Origin: a virus
IMG/VR virus record: IMGVR_UViG_3300034152_001291
Span: 1-64,000 of that record
DNA: 64,000 nucleotides
Reading direction: 5' to 3' (one strand)
The notes beneath the pieces are model-generated. The model searched no databases. It was not told the origin of the DNA and was given only the letters and a program-made list of their open reading frames with translations. The position numbers and the translations under genes are program-made. Each line of letters starts with the position of its first letter. Positions within the stretch are counted from its first letter, which is position 1. Shown in pieces: positions 45,701 through 54,378 of the stretch.

Positions 45701-48700
45701 AGGGGGCCGGCGTCAACCTGGCCCGCGAAGGATCGAAGGTGAAGGCCCTCCCCATGACGGACAAGGACGTGGAGTCCCGGTCCAGGGGAGAGATCAAGAA
45801 CTTCACCGTGGTCCGGGCGTCAGACTTGAAGCCGGAGGCCGGAGGGCTCTTCGACAAGGGGATCACGGGAGGCTACGACGGGGTCCACTGGGCCCATATC
45901 GATCTCGAGACCCCCATGCCGAGCCCGCTCATGGAGAAGGCCCTGATCGCGGTCGCGGGCCTGAAGCCCGCCGAGTACAAGTCGATCATGCGAGGCACGC
46001 TCTTCGTGACGAGGGACGGGCACTTGACGACGGACTCGAAGAAGGGGGCGCCGGCGGGAGAAGGCCTGAAGATTCTCCTCGATAAGGTCAATGTGGAGAG
46101 GGATCTCGAGGATACGATTTCCCAGATCCGGATCGCCCGGGGCAGCAGGCTGGACGACCTGAACAAGAAGCGTCGCTACCTCCAGGCCCTGAAATCGTCG
46201 AAGCTCACGCCCTCCGAGGCCTACATCACAAGCAAGGTCCCCGTGATCCCGCCCAAGTTCAGGCCGGTCTACCCCCTGCCGGACGGGTCTCTGAACGTGG
46301 CCGACCCTAATCACGGGTATCGTGAAGTCCTGATGATCAACAATCAGCTGAAGGCGCTGAGGAATCAGGGTGTCGACAACAGGAATCTCGCTTCCATGCG
46401 GGCGGATCTCTACGGGGCTCTCCAGGGGTTGACGGGCATGACGGAGCCTCTCACCAGGGCCAAGAACTTCAGGGGCTTCGTCTCGACCATCAAGGGGAGG
46501 TCGAACAAGAGAGGGCTGTTCCAGGGAAAGGTGGTGAAGAGGCCCCAGGACCTCTCCGGGCGCTCTACGGTGATCCCCGATCCGAATCTCGGAATCGACG
46601 AGGTGGGTCTTCCGGCCGACATGGCGCTGACCATCTACAAGCCGTTTTTGGTGCGCCGTCTCGTGGGCATGGGCTACAAGCCCACCGAGGCCATGGATCT
46701 CGTCGACAAGAAAGATCCGAAGGTTTTGGACATCCTGAAGGACGAGGCGGCGGAGCGCCCGGTCTGGATGAATCGCGCGCCGAGCCTTCACAAATTCAGC
46801 ATGCTTCCCTTCAGGCCGAGGATCGCTCCCGGCAAGGCGATCCAGGTCAATCCCCTCATCGTGAAGGGGTTCAACATGGACTTCAACGGGGATTCCTGCT
46901 CGCCCGATACCGTCGTTTACGTTCGGCGTGTCTCCGATAGAACATTATTCGTGGGGTCTTTCGATGAATTTGTGAAGAACGAGCTCTTGCCTGGAATCGA
47001 TGACGCCGGTTTGGAGGAGATAGCCGGGGGCGTCACTGGAATTCTTGAGTTCGCTGATTCAGCTTATGAGGTCCTGGGACTTTTCGAGGGGAAAATTGCG
47101 TGGCAGCCTTTGAACCAGATAACGATACACACATCTCACGGGCCATGCTTTGAAGTCTCGTTCAAATCCGGTGACACTTTGATCTGTTCCGAGCACCACA
47201 ATCTATTCGGGGTGGATCCAGATACCCTCGATCTTTTCACTTTCAAAACCGAAAAGCATGAGGAGTATCCCGACGTTGTCGTCCCTATCGTCTCATTGTG
47301 GGATTCCGAACCGGTCGGCAACGCAAGGATTCCGGCCCTGGACTCGGGCAGGCGGCTGGATACTGTCCCTGTCGATGACGATTTGGCCTGGTGGACGGGA
47401 GTCTATGTTGGGGAGGGAAGCCTGACCGGACGGAATGATATCGTATCCTGTTCGTCTTCCGATCCGGAGATGCTTGGCCAGATCAAGATCGCTATGGAAC
47501 GCATTGGGCCCGTGTGGGAAACAGATAACCAGGTGAGGATAACAAGTAAAGATCTCTTCAAGGCTTTTGAGAGTGCTTTCGGAAAGGGAAGCCAGAACAA
47601 GAAGTTTCCGGATTTCGTCTTCGAGATGCCTCCGGCGCTTCGGTTGCAGGCCGTTGTCGGTTTCCTCGACGCGGAAGCACAGGCCGCATTTGATATCAAC
47701 GGTCGTCCATTCTTGACGGTAGAATTGACGAGTCTCCAGGCTCTCCGGCAAGTATCCATGTTGATGAGAAGCGTAGGCATCCGGAGCTCCATAAGAGAAG
47801 GTCGACCGGAAAAAACCGGAAGGAAGAAGACCTGGATTCTTTACGTTGAGAAATCCGGATTCGGGCTTCTTCCAAACTTTCGATCAAAATCGAAAAAAGA
47901 ATGGCAGGCTAAAGTTCGAAACTTTTCTGAAATCTCCAGAAGTCGGATGGATATGGTTCCAATGTTCGATTCGGTCTTCTCGGCTCTCACGAAGAAAGGC
48001 CTGGAGAATAGGACAGAGGATAAAAAGACGCGGGCCGAACGCAGAGCGTGGGCGAAAGAGTATGCTTCCAGCCATGGAGTTCCTTTCGGGCCTGTATCGA
48101 AAAGCGATCTTGTCGGGCATTCTTTGATAACACGTCGAGCCGCGTTCAGAATTGCGGCCTGGTACGGTCCATTCGAGAAGGATTCTCTTCTCGACAAGTG
48201 GAGATCCCTGGTGGAGAACACTTCCGTATCGTACACGGAGATTTCTTGCCGAGAAATCGACCGGCTCCCGATCCTTTACGATTTCAGCGTTCCTCCGAAT
48301 GAAGCCTTTGTTGTCAACTCTGGAATCGTGACGCACAACACCGTCGGCATCCATGTCCCCGTCAGCGAGGAGGCCCGGCAGGAGGCTTTCCAGAAGCTTC
48401 CGTCCAAGCAGCTGCTCTCGGTCCGGGAGCAGTCGGCGGTCCACACTCCGTCGAAGGAATATGTCCTCGGTCTCTACCTCATGACGCATCCCAAAGGAAA
48501 GACTGTCACGGCGAAGTCTCGTACCGACATGATGGCCCAGTATCAGGCCAAGAAGATCAAGGTGAACACGCCCGTGAAGATAGGGTCGGATATCTGGACG
48601 CCGGGCCAGGCTCTGGTCGACGATGTCTTTCCCGTAGGGCTGAAGCCCGGCAACAGGGTGATGGACAAGAGGACGGTGGAGACCCTTCTCTTCGAGGTCG

Positions 48701-50247
48701 CCAGAAAGGAGCCCAACAAGGCCGGTGACGTCATCAGCAGGATCAAGGACCTCGGCGCTCATTTCGTGACCGAGATCGGCTACTCCTTCGGGCTCGAGGA
48801 CCTCAAGTTCGACTACAAGAAACGCGAGCAGATCCTGGATGAGGCCGAGAAGAAAACGCCCAAGATCGGTTTCGAGAAGGCCTACGGGCAGGCTCTTGAC
48901 AAGATGAACAGCGAGATTCGGAAGACGAAAGGGAATCGGGTCGTCGAAGGCAGCATCACTTCGGGAGCTTTCGGCAAGGCCGACATGGTCACGCAGATGA
49001 TTGCCACGCCCGTGGCGGTCCGGGACCACAAGAATGAGATCATCCCGGTCCCTATCAAACGATCGTTTGCGGAAGGGCACGGAATTTCGAGCTACTGGGC
49101 AACGGCGCCGGGGGCTCGCAAGGGTCTGATCGAGAAGGGCCTCGGCACGGCGGAGACGGGAGCGCTGAGCAAGCGCCTGATCAACACCACCGTCACGCAG
49201 ACAATCAGCATGAAGGACTGCGGCACGACCGAGGGAACTCTGATGCCGATCGAGTCCCGCGACGCGCTGGACCACTTCGTCGCCGACGGCCCGTTCAAGA
49301 AGGAGGCGATCACGTCCGAGCTCGTGACACAGATGAAGCGACGCGGCCTGAAGCAGGTGCTCGTTCGGTCTCCGCTGAAGTGCGAGGCTCCCCAGGGAGT
49401 CTGCGCGATGTGCTTCGGCCTGCTGGAAAACGGGAAGGTCCCGCCGATCGGCTACAACGTGGGCGTCCTTTCGGGCCAGGCCGTCTCGGAACCCATGACC
49501 CAGCTCACTCTGAGGGCCTTCCATACGGGCGGAGCAATGGCGCAGAAGGCGGTCGGCTTCGACCGGATCAAACAGATTTTCGAACTCCCGGAGAATCTCC
49601 CTGGACGCGCCCCGCTCGCTCAGACCACGGGCAAGGTCGAATCGATCGACCCGGCTCCCGGCGGGGGTTGGATCGTGGTCATCGGGGGTGTGGACCATTT
49701 CGTGCCTCAGGAGCGCGGGCTCGGGGTGAAGAGAGGCGACAGGGTCTTGGCGGGTCAGCAGATCTCCAAGACCGGGGTCATTCGCCCTCAGGAACTACTC
49801 GCAGCCACGAACGACATCGATAAGGTTCGTGGCCAGATGGTGAAGGATCTCAACAAGGAGTTCGGGACGGGTGGTGTCCATATTCAGCGAAAGCTCCTCG
49901 AGACCGTCGTGCGCCCGATGACTGATCGAGCTGAGGTGACGGACGCCGGCGACGGAGAAAAGAAGGGCTACTTCAAGGGGGACGTCGTCGCCATAAACAA
50001 GCTCGAGAAGACGAACAAGGAGATCCGTAAGGCCGGCGGGAAACCGATCGAATATCAGCCCACTCTTTTGTCCATCCGCGTCGCCCCGTATCATAGCGGC
50101 GACTTCATCGGGAAGCTGATGTTCGAGCGTCCTCACGAGACGATCTCGGCCGCCCCGAGGATCGGCGCCGAGGCGGATGTGGTGAAGGGACACCCGATCA
50201 CGCGCCACACGTTCGGTCGCTACTTTGGAGCTCGGAATAAGAAATGA
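42787..50247 (+). CDS. Fused beta-beta' RNA polymerase with an intein in the catalytic loop
   Basis: One 2486-residue frame. Residues 1-~960 are beta-like: GYNFEDG at 627-633, VLFNPGGVTGRVNPGQLYE near 798-816, and a C-terminal GELYALLASGAMHFL. From about 975 it is beta'-like: LKPEAGGLFDKGITGG, GLFQGKVVKRPQDLSGRSTV, and PVWMNRAPSLHKFS. The catalytic loop GFNMDFNGD (1361-1369) is cut by an intein at 1370-1851, then TVGIHVP resumes. The zinc site C2145, C2199, C2206, C2209 and a trigger-loop region (QLTLRAFHTGGA from 2239) are present; the N-terminal beta' zinc finger seems absent. The middle catalytic Asp is Asn. Spliced length is about 2004. No alpha, omega or sigma gene is visible. Its place among virion genes may mean late or virion-carried enzyme. 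Confidence 0.93.
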   Translation: MINADQQFPEMMKRVENAISRAFPIESKRHVMDVRNLRWKNFGPSIRDNIRLQKEFKNKDKTLSADLVGDVRIRSRAGRVVDTKPGMVLVTLPHITNRASYIVNGHEVQTVNQLRLRPGPYSRFTSDDNTETFINAAGGGYKIIFNRQTGVLRLKSGSSFFYLYPILKSLGVTDAQMKSAWGGDIFTANKAHDKSDQVTRLYRNMRPYAEIPEDPEELSTAVDTFFRSKQLDPKISKITMGKEYDRISPDLLLRSSGKAIDLAKGSVEMDDTESLAFKSIHSVEDFIPERIEKAIPSVKRAIQFKMDRAPKISSLLSPASFSNPVIDWFITSEFTRYSDQQNPVDMASTSQLTTTMGEGGIRSAHAVTDQVRMVHPSQMGFLDPIHSPEGGRIGVTGHLTIGAEKKGDSLYTKVIDAKTGRQVSKSAQDLENAVIAFNDQYDLTGDRPRPLKPRVEVRAKGKIQIVPASQVEYVFRDPRSFFSVTSNAIPFLHNNNPNRGQMADRHIEQTVPLTDPDSPVVQSKFQGKEGFDDFFGRNVSIQSPVDGTVTLVRNDRLKIRGDDGKMYLAYLHYQYPLNGGSFLTDRPTVKAGDRVKKGQVIAENNFSKGGALALGKTLRTAYVPYKGYNFEDGVVISQAAARKLTSEHQYQLRLDIDRNTRVGLDIFLAHFPDEIVNIDRAKYDRDGIVRKGSRVTKDEILVPAVSQTEVSEEFDYARLHKSLKKPWRNASIVWESDFPGEVVDVVKTSKFIKVFLRTEEAAQVGDKVSQRSGGKGIIVNILPDNEMLQGEDGKPVDVLFNPGGVTGRVNPGQLYEASMGKVSRKTGEKYLVENFSPESSLDRVQAEMRKAGVKDTETLTDPGTGNKINDIFTGDIHFLKLQHQVRNKFKARGLGSYTTDEQPSKVGKESAQNIGSGELYALLASGAMHFLKDTTTLKSQSNPEYWRALQTGLPTPPPQQPFILDKFVTSLEGAGVNLAREGSKVKALPMTDKDVESRSRGEIKNFTVVRASDLKPEAGGLFDKGITGGYDGVHWAHIDLETPMPSPLMEKALIAVAGLKPAEYKSIMRGTLFVTRDGHLTTDSKKGAPAGEGLKILLDKVNVERDLEDTISQIRIARGSRLDDLNKKRRYLQALKSSKLTPSEAYITSKVPVIPPKFRPVYPLPDGSLNVADPNHGYREVLMINNQLKALRNQGVDNRNLASMRADLYGALQGLTGMTEPLTRAKNFRGFVSTIKGRSNKRGLFQGKVVKRPQDLSGRSTVIPDPNLGIDEVGLPADMALTIYKPFLVRRLVGMGYKPTEAMDLVDKKDPKVLDILKDEAAERPVWMNRAPSLHKFSMLPFRPRIAPGKAIQVNPLIVKGFNMDFNGDSCSPDTVVYVRRVSDRTLFVGSFDEFVKNELLPGIDDAGLEEIAGGVTGILEFADSAYEVLGLFEGKIAWQPLNQITIHTSHGPCFEVSFKSGDTLICSEHHNLFGVDPDTLDLFTFKTEKHEEYPDVVVPIVSLWDSEPVGNARIPALDSGRRLDTVPVDDDLAWWTGVYVGEGSLTGRNDIVSCSSSDPEMLGQIKIAMERIGPVWETDNQVRITSKDLFKAFESAFGKGSQNKKFPDFVFEMPPALRLQAVVGFLDAEAQAAFDINGRPFLTVELTSLQALRQVSMLMRSVGIRSSIREGRPEKTGRKKTWILYVEKSGFGLLPNFRSKSKKEWQAKVRNFSEISRSRMDMVPMFDSVFSALTKKGLENRTEDKKTRAERRAWAKEYASSHGVPFGPVSKSDLVGHSLITRRAAFRIAAWYGPFEKDSLLDKWRSLVENTSVSYTEISCREIDRLPILYDFSVPPNEAFVVNSGIVTHNTVGIHVPVSEEARQEAFQKLPSKQLLSVREQSAVHTPSKEYVLGLYLMTHPKGKTVTAKSRTDMMAQYQAKKIKVNTPVKIGSDIWTPGQALVDDVFPVGLKPGNRVMDKRTVETLLFEVARKEPNKAGDVISRIKDLGAHFVTEIGYSFGLEDLKFDYKKREQILDEAEKKTPKIGFEKAYGQALDKMNSEIRKTKGNRVVEGSITSGAFGKADMVTQMIATPVAVRDHKNEIIPVPIKRSFAEGHGISSYWATAPGARKGLIEKGLGTAETGALSKRLINTTVTQTISMKDCGTTEGTLMPIESRDALDHFVADGPFKKEAITSELVTQMKRRGLKQVLVRSPLKCEAPQGVCAMCFGLLENGKVPPIGYNVGVLSGQAVSEPMTQLTLRAFHTGGAMAQKAVGFDRIKQIFELPENLPGRAPLAQTTGKVESIDPAPGGGWIVVIGGVDHFVPQERGLGVKRGDRVLAGQQISKTGVIRPQELLAATNDIDKVRGQMVKDLNKEFGTGGVHIQRKLLETVVRPMTDRAEVTDAGDGEKKGYFKGDVVAINKLEKTNKEIRKAGGKPIEYQPTLLSIRVAPYHSGDFIGKLMFERPHETISAAPRIGAEADVVKGHPITRHTFGRYFGARNKK
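46894..48339 (+). mobile_element. Intein with LAGLIDADG endonuclease in the RNA polymerase
   Basis: The 482-residue element starts SCSPDTVVYV and ends FVVNSGIVTHN, with Thr as the next extein residue. Block B-like GDTLICSEHHNLFG is present. Two LAGLIDADG-type helices, GVYVGEGSL (near 1538) and VVGFLDAEA (near 1623), mark a homing endonuclease. I place the first residue at Ser, because the flanks then join as NGD-TVGIHVP, as in other polymerases; Cys one residue later is the alternative. The DNA is visibly richer in A and T than its flanks, which suggests recent arrival. Confidence 0.92.
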
Positions 50248-51545
50248 TCTCTGTGGGAGAGGTTACGCAGCCCGTCCCCAGCAAGAGAGCCTACCTTGTC
50301 AGCTTCTACAACGGGACCGAGCAGCTCTGCCAGACGGGAAATTTCGGGATCGAGGTCACCTATGATGTAGGAGACCAGGTCGTCTGCGTGACCCCCACCT
50401 CGGGCGTGCGGCAGGGTCCCATCATCCTCTGCCGGATAAATCCGCCCGCCATCCCCAACAAAGACAAGGAGAACCTGGGCAAGAGCGTCTTGCAGCTCCT
50501 CGCCGAGGAGGAAGAGAATCTCATCGCAAACGCCGTTCAGGGGTACCAACCGGACGGCATCCCCGACTGGGGGCGGGTCGAGGACAGGAACCCCCTCTCG
50601 ATCGGTGATATCCAGACGAGGAGCCGGACGTCGGAGGCCTTCAGCCAGATCACACCGGACGGGTCCATCATCAACTTCGTGAACGAGCTCCTACACCTCG
50701 TCCTGGCTTCCAGGAAGAGCGCCGCGATCCTCCGGATGAAAGAGCTGTTCATGGATGTGATCCCGGGCTTCCGCCTGAACGTCGGCGAGGTCTCGGATCC
50801 CGAGATTCAGAAGCCGGACGCCCCCAAGAGGATCGAAGACAAGAAGGTGAGGCTGGAATCTTTCCTGGCTTCGGATCCGGAGGAGCCCAATACGCTGGAT
50901 TTCGGCGCGCTTCTGGGGGCCTTGAATCCGAATGACGACCCCAAGTTCGGGCAGAGTCAGGCCACTCGGGGAAAGAGGTTCAAGAGAGGAGGCAGGATCC
51001 GTCTCGGCGATCTCGGGGTTTTCGAGGTGGACCTGGACCAGAACGAGATCCGCTTCACCCTGAGCCGCAGCGATGCCCCCGGTCTTTACCAGATACGCCT
51101 GAACAAGGAGGAGGCTGTCTTCTCCTGGGGGAGCCAGTTCGTGTCGTTCAGAGACGAGGGCCTTCTGATCAAGGCCGACATGATCGGCCTCGCGGGCCCA
51201 TGGGGGATGTGGTCACCCGAGACCGTGGCCGGCTTCACACACGATGTTCAGCCGGACGAACAGACCTTCCAGCCGATCGCCGAGTGGAAGACTTCGGCGG
51301 GGGAGAGCGGCATCAAGTTCAGCCGGAGCGTATACTTCGGTAGTAAAGAGGAGCCGGCGATCCTGGAGGGATACATTGACACGTTCTTGAAGCCCCAGCT
51401 GGAACTGTTGGGCGCCCACACGCACAATGTGACGGCTGTCGGGGCCCCCACGGGGCCCATGCTGCCGCCGATAACGGTGCTGAACTCCTTGATCCAGGAA
51501 CCGACGGTTGACACGTACCTCAGCCTGGTGAAAATCGCTCTGTAG
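50244..51545 (+). CDS. Baseplate spike-like protein (gpV/gp5-type)
   Basis: The start overlaps the polymerase stop as ATGA. The 433-residue product has an N-terminal OB-like region (KRAYLVSFYNGTEQLCQTGN, then DVGDQVVCVTPTSG), and a beta-rich middle. Near the C-terminus is LLGAHTHNVTAVGAPTGPML, the H-x-H-N ... PTGP pattern of baseplate assembly V or gp5-type spikes. Such proteins form the trimeric membrane-piercing tip. The central part is longer than usual and unassigned. Confidence 0.68.
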   Translation: MISVGEVTQPVPSKRAYLVSFYNGTEQLCQTGNFGIEVTYDVGDQVVCVTPTSGVRQGPIILCRINPPAIPNKDKENLGKSVLQLLAEEEENLIANAVQGYQPDGIPDWGRVEDRNPLSIGDIQTRSRTSEAFSQITPDGSIINFVNELLHLVLASRKSAAILRMKELFMDVIPGFRLNVGEVSDPEIQKPDAPKRIEDKKVRLESFLASDPEEPNTLDFGALLGALNPNDDPKFGQSQATRGKRFKRGGRIRLGDLGVFEVDLDQNEIRFTLSRSDAPGLYQIRLNKEEAVFSWGSQFVSFRDEGLLIKADMIGLAGPWGMWSPETVAGFTHDVQPDEQTFQPIAEWKTSAGESGIKFSRSVYFGSKEEPAILEGYIDTFLKPQLELLGAHTHNVTAVGAPTGPMLPPITVLNSLIQEPTVDTYLSLVKIAL

Positions 51546-51555
51546 GAGGCATTCG

Positions 51556-53319
51556 ATGACGACGAGTATCGACGGAAAGCCCCTCTTCATCACGAAAGAC
51601 GCCATCGCCGGCGACTTCGAGAAGACGGCGATGTACCGTTTGAGCCGCGACCCCTCCCAGTGGGAGAGGGAGATTCTGACCTTCCTGCACGAGCAGCAGC
51701 CCTTCCTCCAGGACTACGACGTGCGCGTTCACATGAACAAGACCGATCCTGATACTGGGGCCGGGGTGGGCCAAGTCGTCATCGAGGACAAGGTCGCCGT
51801 CCCCGTCATCATCGAGAACTTCAAGCTCTACCCTCTCGACATCTTCTGGCACGAGGACAAGCTGAAGCCCATGACCAAGCCGTCGATCATGTCGGCGCTC
51901 CAGACGATCTCCATCGGCAAGTCGGTGGAGCCGGGGCGGGGCGAGATCAGCGACATGAGCATCTACAACCTGACCCGTGCCCCCTTCTCGGGGAAGTACA
52001 GCTTCGCCGAGGGGCTCACGTACTCGCTCGACGATCTCCAGAGGATGGTCGAGACCCTCGGGGACGAGGGCTTCGAGTACGCGATGCGGTCCAACTTGAT
52101 GTTCAAGGAGGCCTTCGTCTCCTACGTCACGGGGGCGCAGGAAGGTCCCATCGAGAAGACCGCCCAGGACGAGAAGGGAGACGTCAGGGAGGTGGATTTC
52201 ACGCCCTACTACCCCGTCCAGTCAGCGGGCCTCCACGCGGTGGTCCGCGGCGGCCTCGACAAGGCGGCGGCCTTCGTCTTCGACCAGGTCATGGACTGGG
52301 ACGGAAATCTCGAGGAAGGTCGGAAGATGGCTCTCTGCCTGGACGACGGGTCGTACGCGATCCAGGAGTCCTTCGCCGGGCTCCCCATCGAGTCCGATGG
52401 GCTCGAGAAGAACGCGGAGGCCATGGATCCCTCCCGTCCGAGAAAGGGGGATGTGGGATTTTTCTGGCGCGTCAAGGAGGGCAGCGCCGTGGCTATGCGC
52501 CCGGCGGCGGTTCTCTATTCGGGAAGCGGGGAGGACTACGTGCCCTACGTCAAGGTGGCTGCATTGGGGTTCGATGGGAAGGAGAGAAGCATCTACCAGG
52601 GAGAGGCCTACCGGGACGCACTCGTCGTGGGTGAGGGGGTTTTCCTCTCCTCCGACTGGAACTGGACCAAGCTGGGGCGGGCCCGCACGCTCTCCGACCC
52701 TGCGGAGGCCAACCGGTTCGAGTGGCCGGATGGGGTTGCGAGCATTCACCGCCAGGGCTCCGGTCTCCGGGTCGAGGGTCTCGACGGATTTCCCAAGTAC
52801 GCCGAGAGCGAGAAGGTGGTGAAGGGAAAGCTCGAGAAGATCATGGCCCCGGAGATTCTCGGCACACTCCTCAAGAAGGCCAAGGGCGGCGGGAGCGTCT
52901 ACTTCGTCTTCACCAAGAGAGGGGTGGTCAAGGAGGCGTCCGAGCGTAAGCGCGACGCCCTGGTCAAGGTGGCCGGCACCCGGCTTGGACCCGTGAACCT
53001 GGTCCAAGCGGCAGCTCACCTGAAGCCGGCCCGCTATGACTTCTTCAAGCTGGCGGTCGACTTCGACGAGGAGAAGACCAAGAAGACCATCGACTCGGTC
53101 CTGAGCCTGAACTTCATCAATGATGACAACCTCTACAAATTCGTGGAGAATACATCGGATCTGGAGGAGGCAGTCGATGCCCTGGCGAAACTCCTGATCG
53201 GGGCGCGCCTCGGTCTCGACATCGAGGACTCTCCCATTCGGACCGCCCTCTTCTCGATGGACGAGGTGGTCAGGCAGCTGAAGCACTTGGGGTCCCAGGT
53301 GTATGGCGAAGAAAGCTAA
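51556..53319 (+). CDS. Large virion-region protein, unknown
   Basis: The 587-residue product starts MTTSIDGKPLFITKDAIAGD, followed by FEKTAMYRL, which loosely resembles the shared tag. It contains repeated IEKTAQD, LEKNAEA and VVKEASER segments. The body is alpha/beta with no clear domain. The ATG at 51571 lies shortly after the listed start but is less likely. Its place between the spike and terminase suggests a structural or baseplate role. Confidence 0.68.
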   Translation: MTTSIDGKPLFITKDAIAGDFEKTAMYRLSRDPSQWEREILTFLHEQQPFLQDYDVRVHMNKTDPDTGAGVGQVVIEDKVAVPVIIENFKLYPLDIFWHEDKLKPMTKPSIMSALQTISIGKSVEPGRGEISDMSIYNLTRAPFSGKYSFAEGLTYSLDDLQRMVETLGDEGFEYAMRSNLMFKEAFVSYVTGAQEGPIEKTAQDEKGDVREVDFTPYYPVQSAGLHAVVRGGLDKAAAFVFDQVMDWDGNLEEGRKMALCLDDGSYAIQESFAGLPIESDGLEKNAEAMDPSRPRKGDVGFFWRVKEGSAVAMRPAAVLYSGSGEDYVPYVKVAALGFDGKERSIYQGEAYRDALVVGEGVFLSSDWNWTKLGRARTLSDPAEANRFEWPDGVASIHRQGSGLRVEGLDGFPKYAESEKVVKGKLEKIMAPEILGTLLKKAKGGGSVYFVFTKRGVVKEASERKRDALVKVAGTRLGPVNLVQAAAHLKPARYDFFKLAVDFDEEKTKKTIDSVLSLNFINDDNLYKFVENTSDLEEAVDALAKLLIGARLGLDIEDSPIRTALFSMDEVVRQLKHLGSQVYGEES

Positions 53320-54373
53320 GCGAGAAGAACTGTCCAGGGTACGGATTCTGACCAAGTACGACTTGAGTTCGGTATCGCTGGATGTTCTGGAGGGGATGGG
53401 CCTCCTCAAGGGAGACTTCGAGTACAAGAGGGGCAAGGCGTACCTCGAGGTAACCAAGGAGGACGACTTCACGCTTCGCTGCGCCAGGAACGACCTCAGG
53501 AGCTTTCCCGGGACGACACTTCCCTTCCACCGCTTTCTCTGTCTCCGTTTCATCAACACGTCCATCGAGGAGATCCAGGAGGAAATCTTCAGGCTCGATC
53601 TCCTTCCGTCCAGAAAGGTCTTCACGATCGCCGCGCTGAAGAAGATCAAGGCGGAGTTCATGAAGCGGCTTCCCAAGGAGCTGTCGGATCTGGTCAAGAA
53701 AGGGAGAGAGCCCAAAAACAAGACGGAGACTGCGAGGCTCGATCATTTCCTGACGGTCCTCGGGGTGTCCGCCTACTACGCCCGTCCCGACCTCCTGGAG
53801 GATCTGCGGTCCCTCATGCCTCTCAAGAGTACGGTCGATCCATTCCTGACCACGGCCTGCCTCGACCATGAAGTCTCGGAGGCGTTGAGCAAGATCGTCG
53901 GGGAGAAGGTCCCCGATATCGCGGTCTCTTCCTACCGGATCGTCTTTCACGCTGTTGGGGAGATGAACGATCAGGCCTTCGAGAAATACCTGACCTTCGT
54001 CGAGCCTACGAGGGCTCGGATGTTTCGGGAGGCGCGCCGCCTGACGTTCCAGGAGTTCGCCGCGAAGAGGGGCCTCGACGTCGTCGAATATCAGGAAGTC
54101 CTGAAGCGCTTGATGATGGAGAAGCAGAAGCTGATTCTCAACGCCGGGCGTTTCAAGAGCGCGGAAATGGTGCAAGCCCATCGCGCGGCCGTGGACGCCT
54201 ACCTGAAGATCTACAAGGTCCTCGAGGACGCCGGTTCGGTCGGGAAGGAAAGTCGCAAGAAGATCTCGGACATCTTCGGCAAGTTCATTGTGAAGAAAGT
54301 CTCCGGGCAGGGAGACGTCCCTCTCAGGAGGATCACCGACCTCGAGGGGGAAGCGGAAGCTGACGTCGGCTGA
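53303..54373 (+). CDS. Helical protein preceding the terminase
   Basis: The 356-residue product begins MAKKAKREELSRVRILTKYD. It is helical and charged, with DLLPSRKVFTIAALKKIKAE near 95-115 and a basic C-terminal third. It ends six bases before the terminase start. Position would suit a terminase partner, but I see no helix-turn-helix or small-terminase signature. Confidence 0.66.
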   Translation: MAKKAKREELSRVRILTKYDLSSVSLDVLEGMGLLKGDFEYKRGKAYLEVTKEDDFTLRCARNDLRSFPGTTLPFHRFLCLRFINTSIEEIQEEIFRLDLLPSRKVFTIAALKKIKAEFMKRLPKELSDLVKKGREPKNKTETARLDHFLTVLGVSAYYARPDLLEDLRSLMPLKSTVDPFLTTACLDHEVSEALSKIVGEKVPDIAVSSYRIVFHAVGEMNDQAFEKYLTFVEPTRARMFREARRLTFQEFAAKRGLDVVEYQEVLKRLMMEKQKLILNAGRFKSAEMVQAHRAAVDAYLKIYKVLEDAGSVGKESRKKISDIFGKFIVKKVSGQGDVPLRRITDLEGEAEADVG

Positions 54374-54378
54374 GGTTC

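Noticed and set aside
46897-48339. Intein starting at Cys1371 instead of Ser1370
   Set aside because: Block spacing and the spliced polymerase alignment (NGD directly followed by TVGIHVP) fit Ser1370 better. Cys remains possible.
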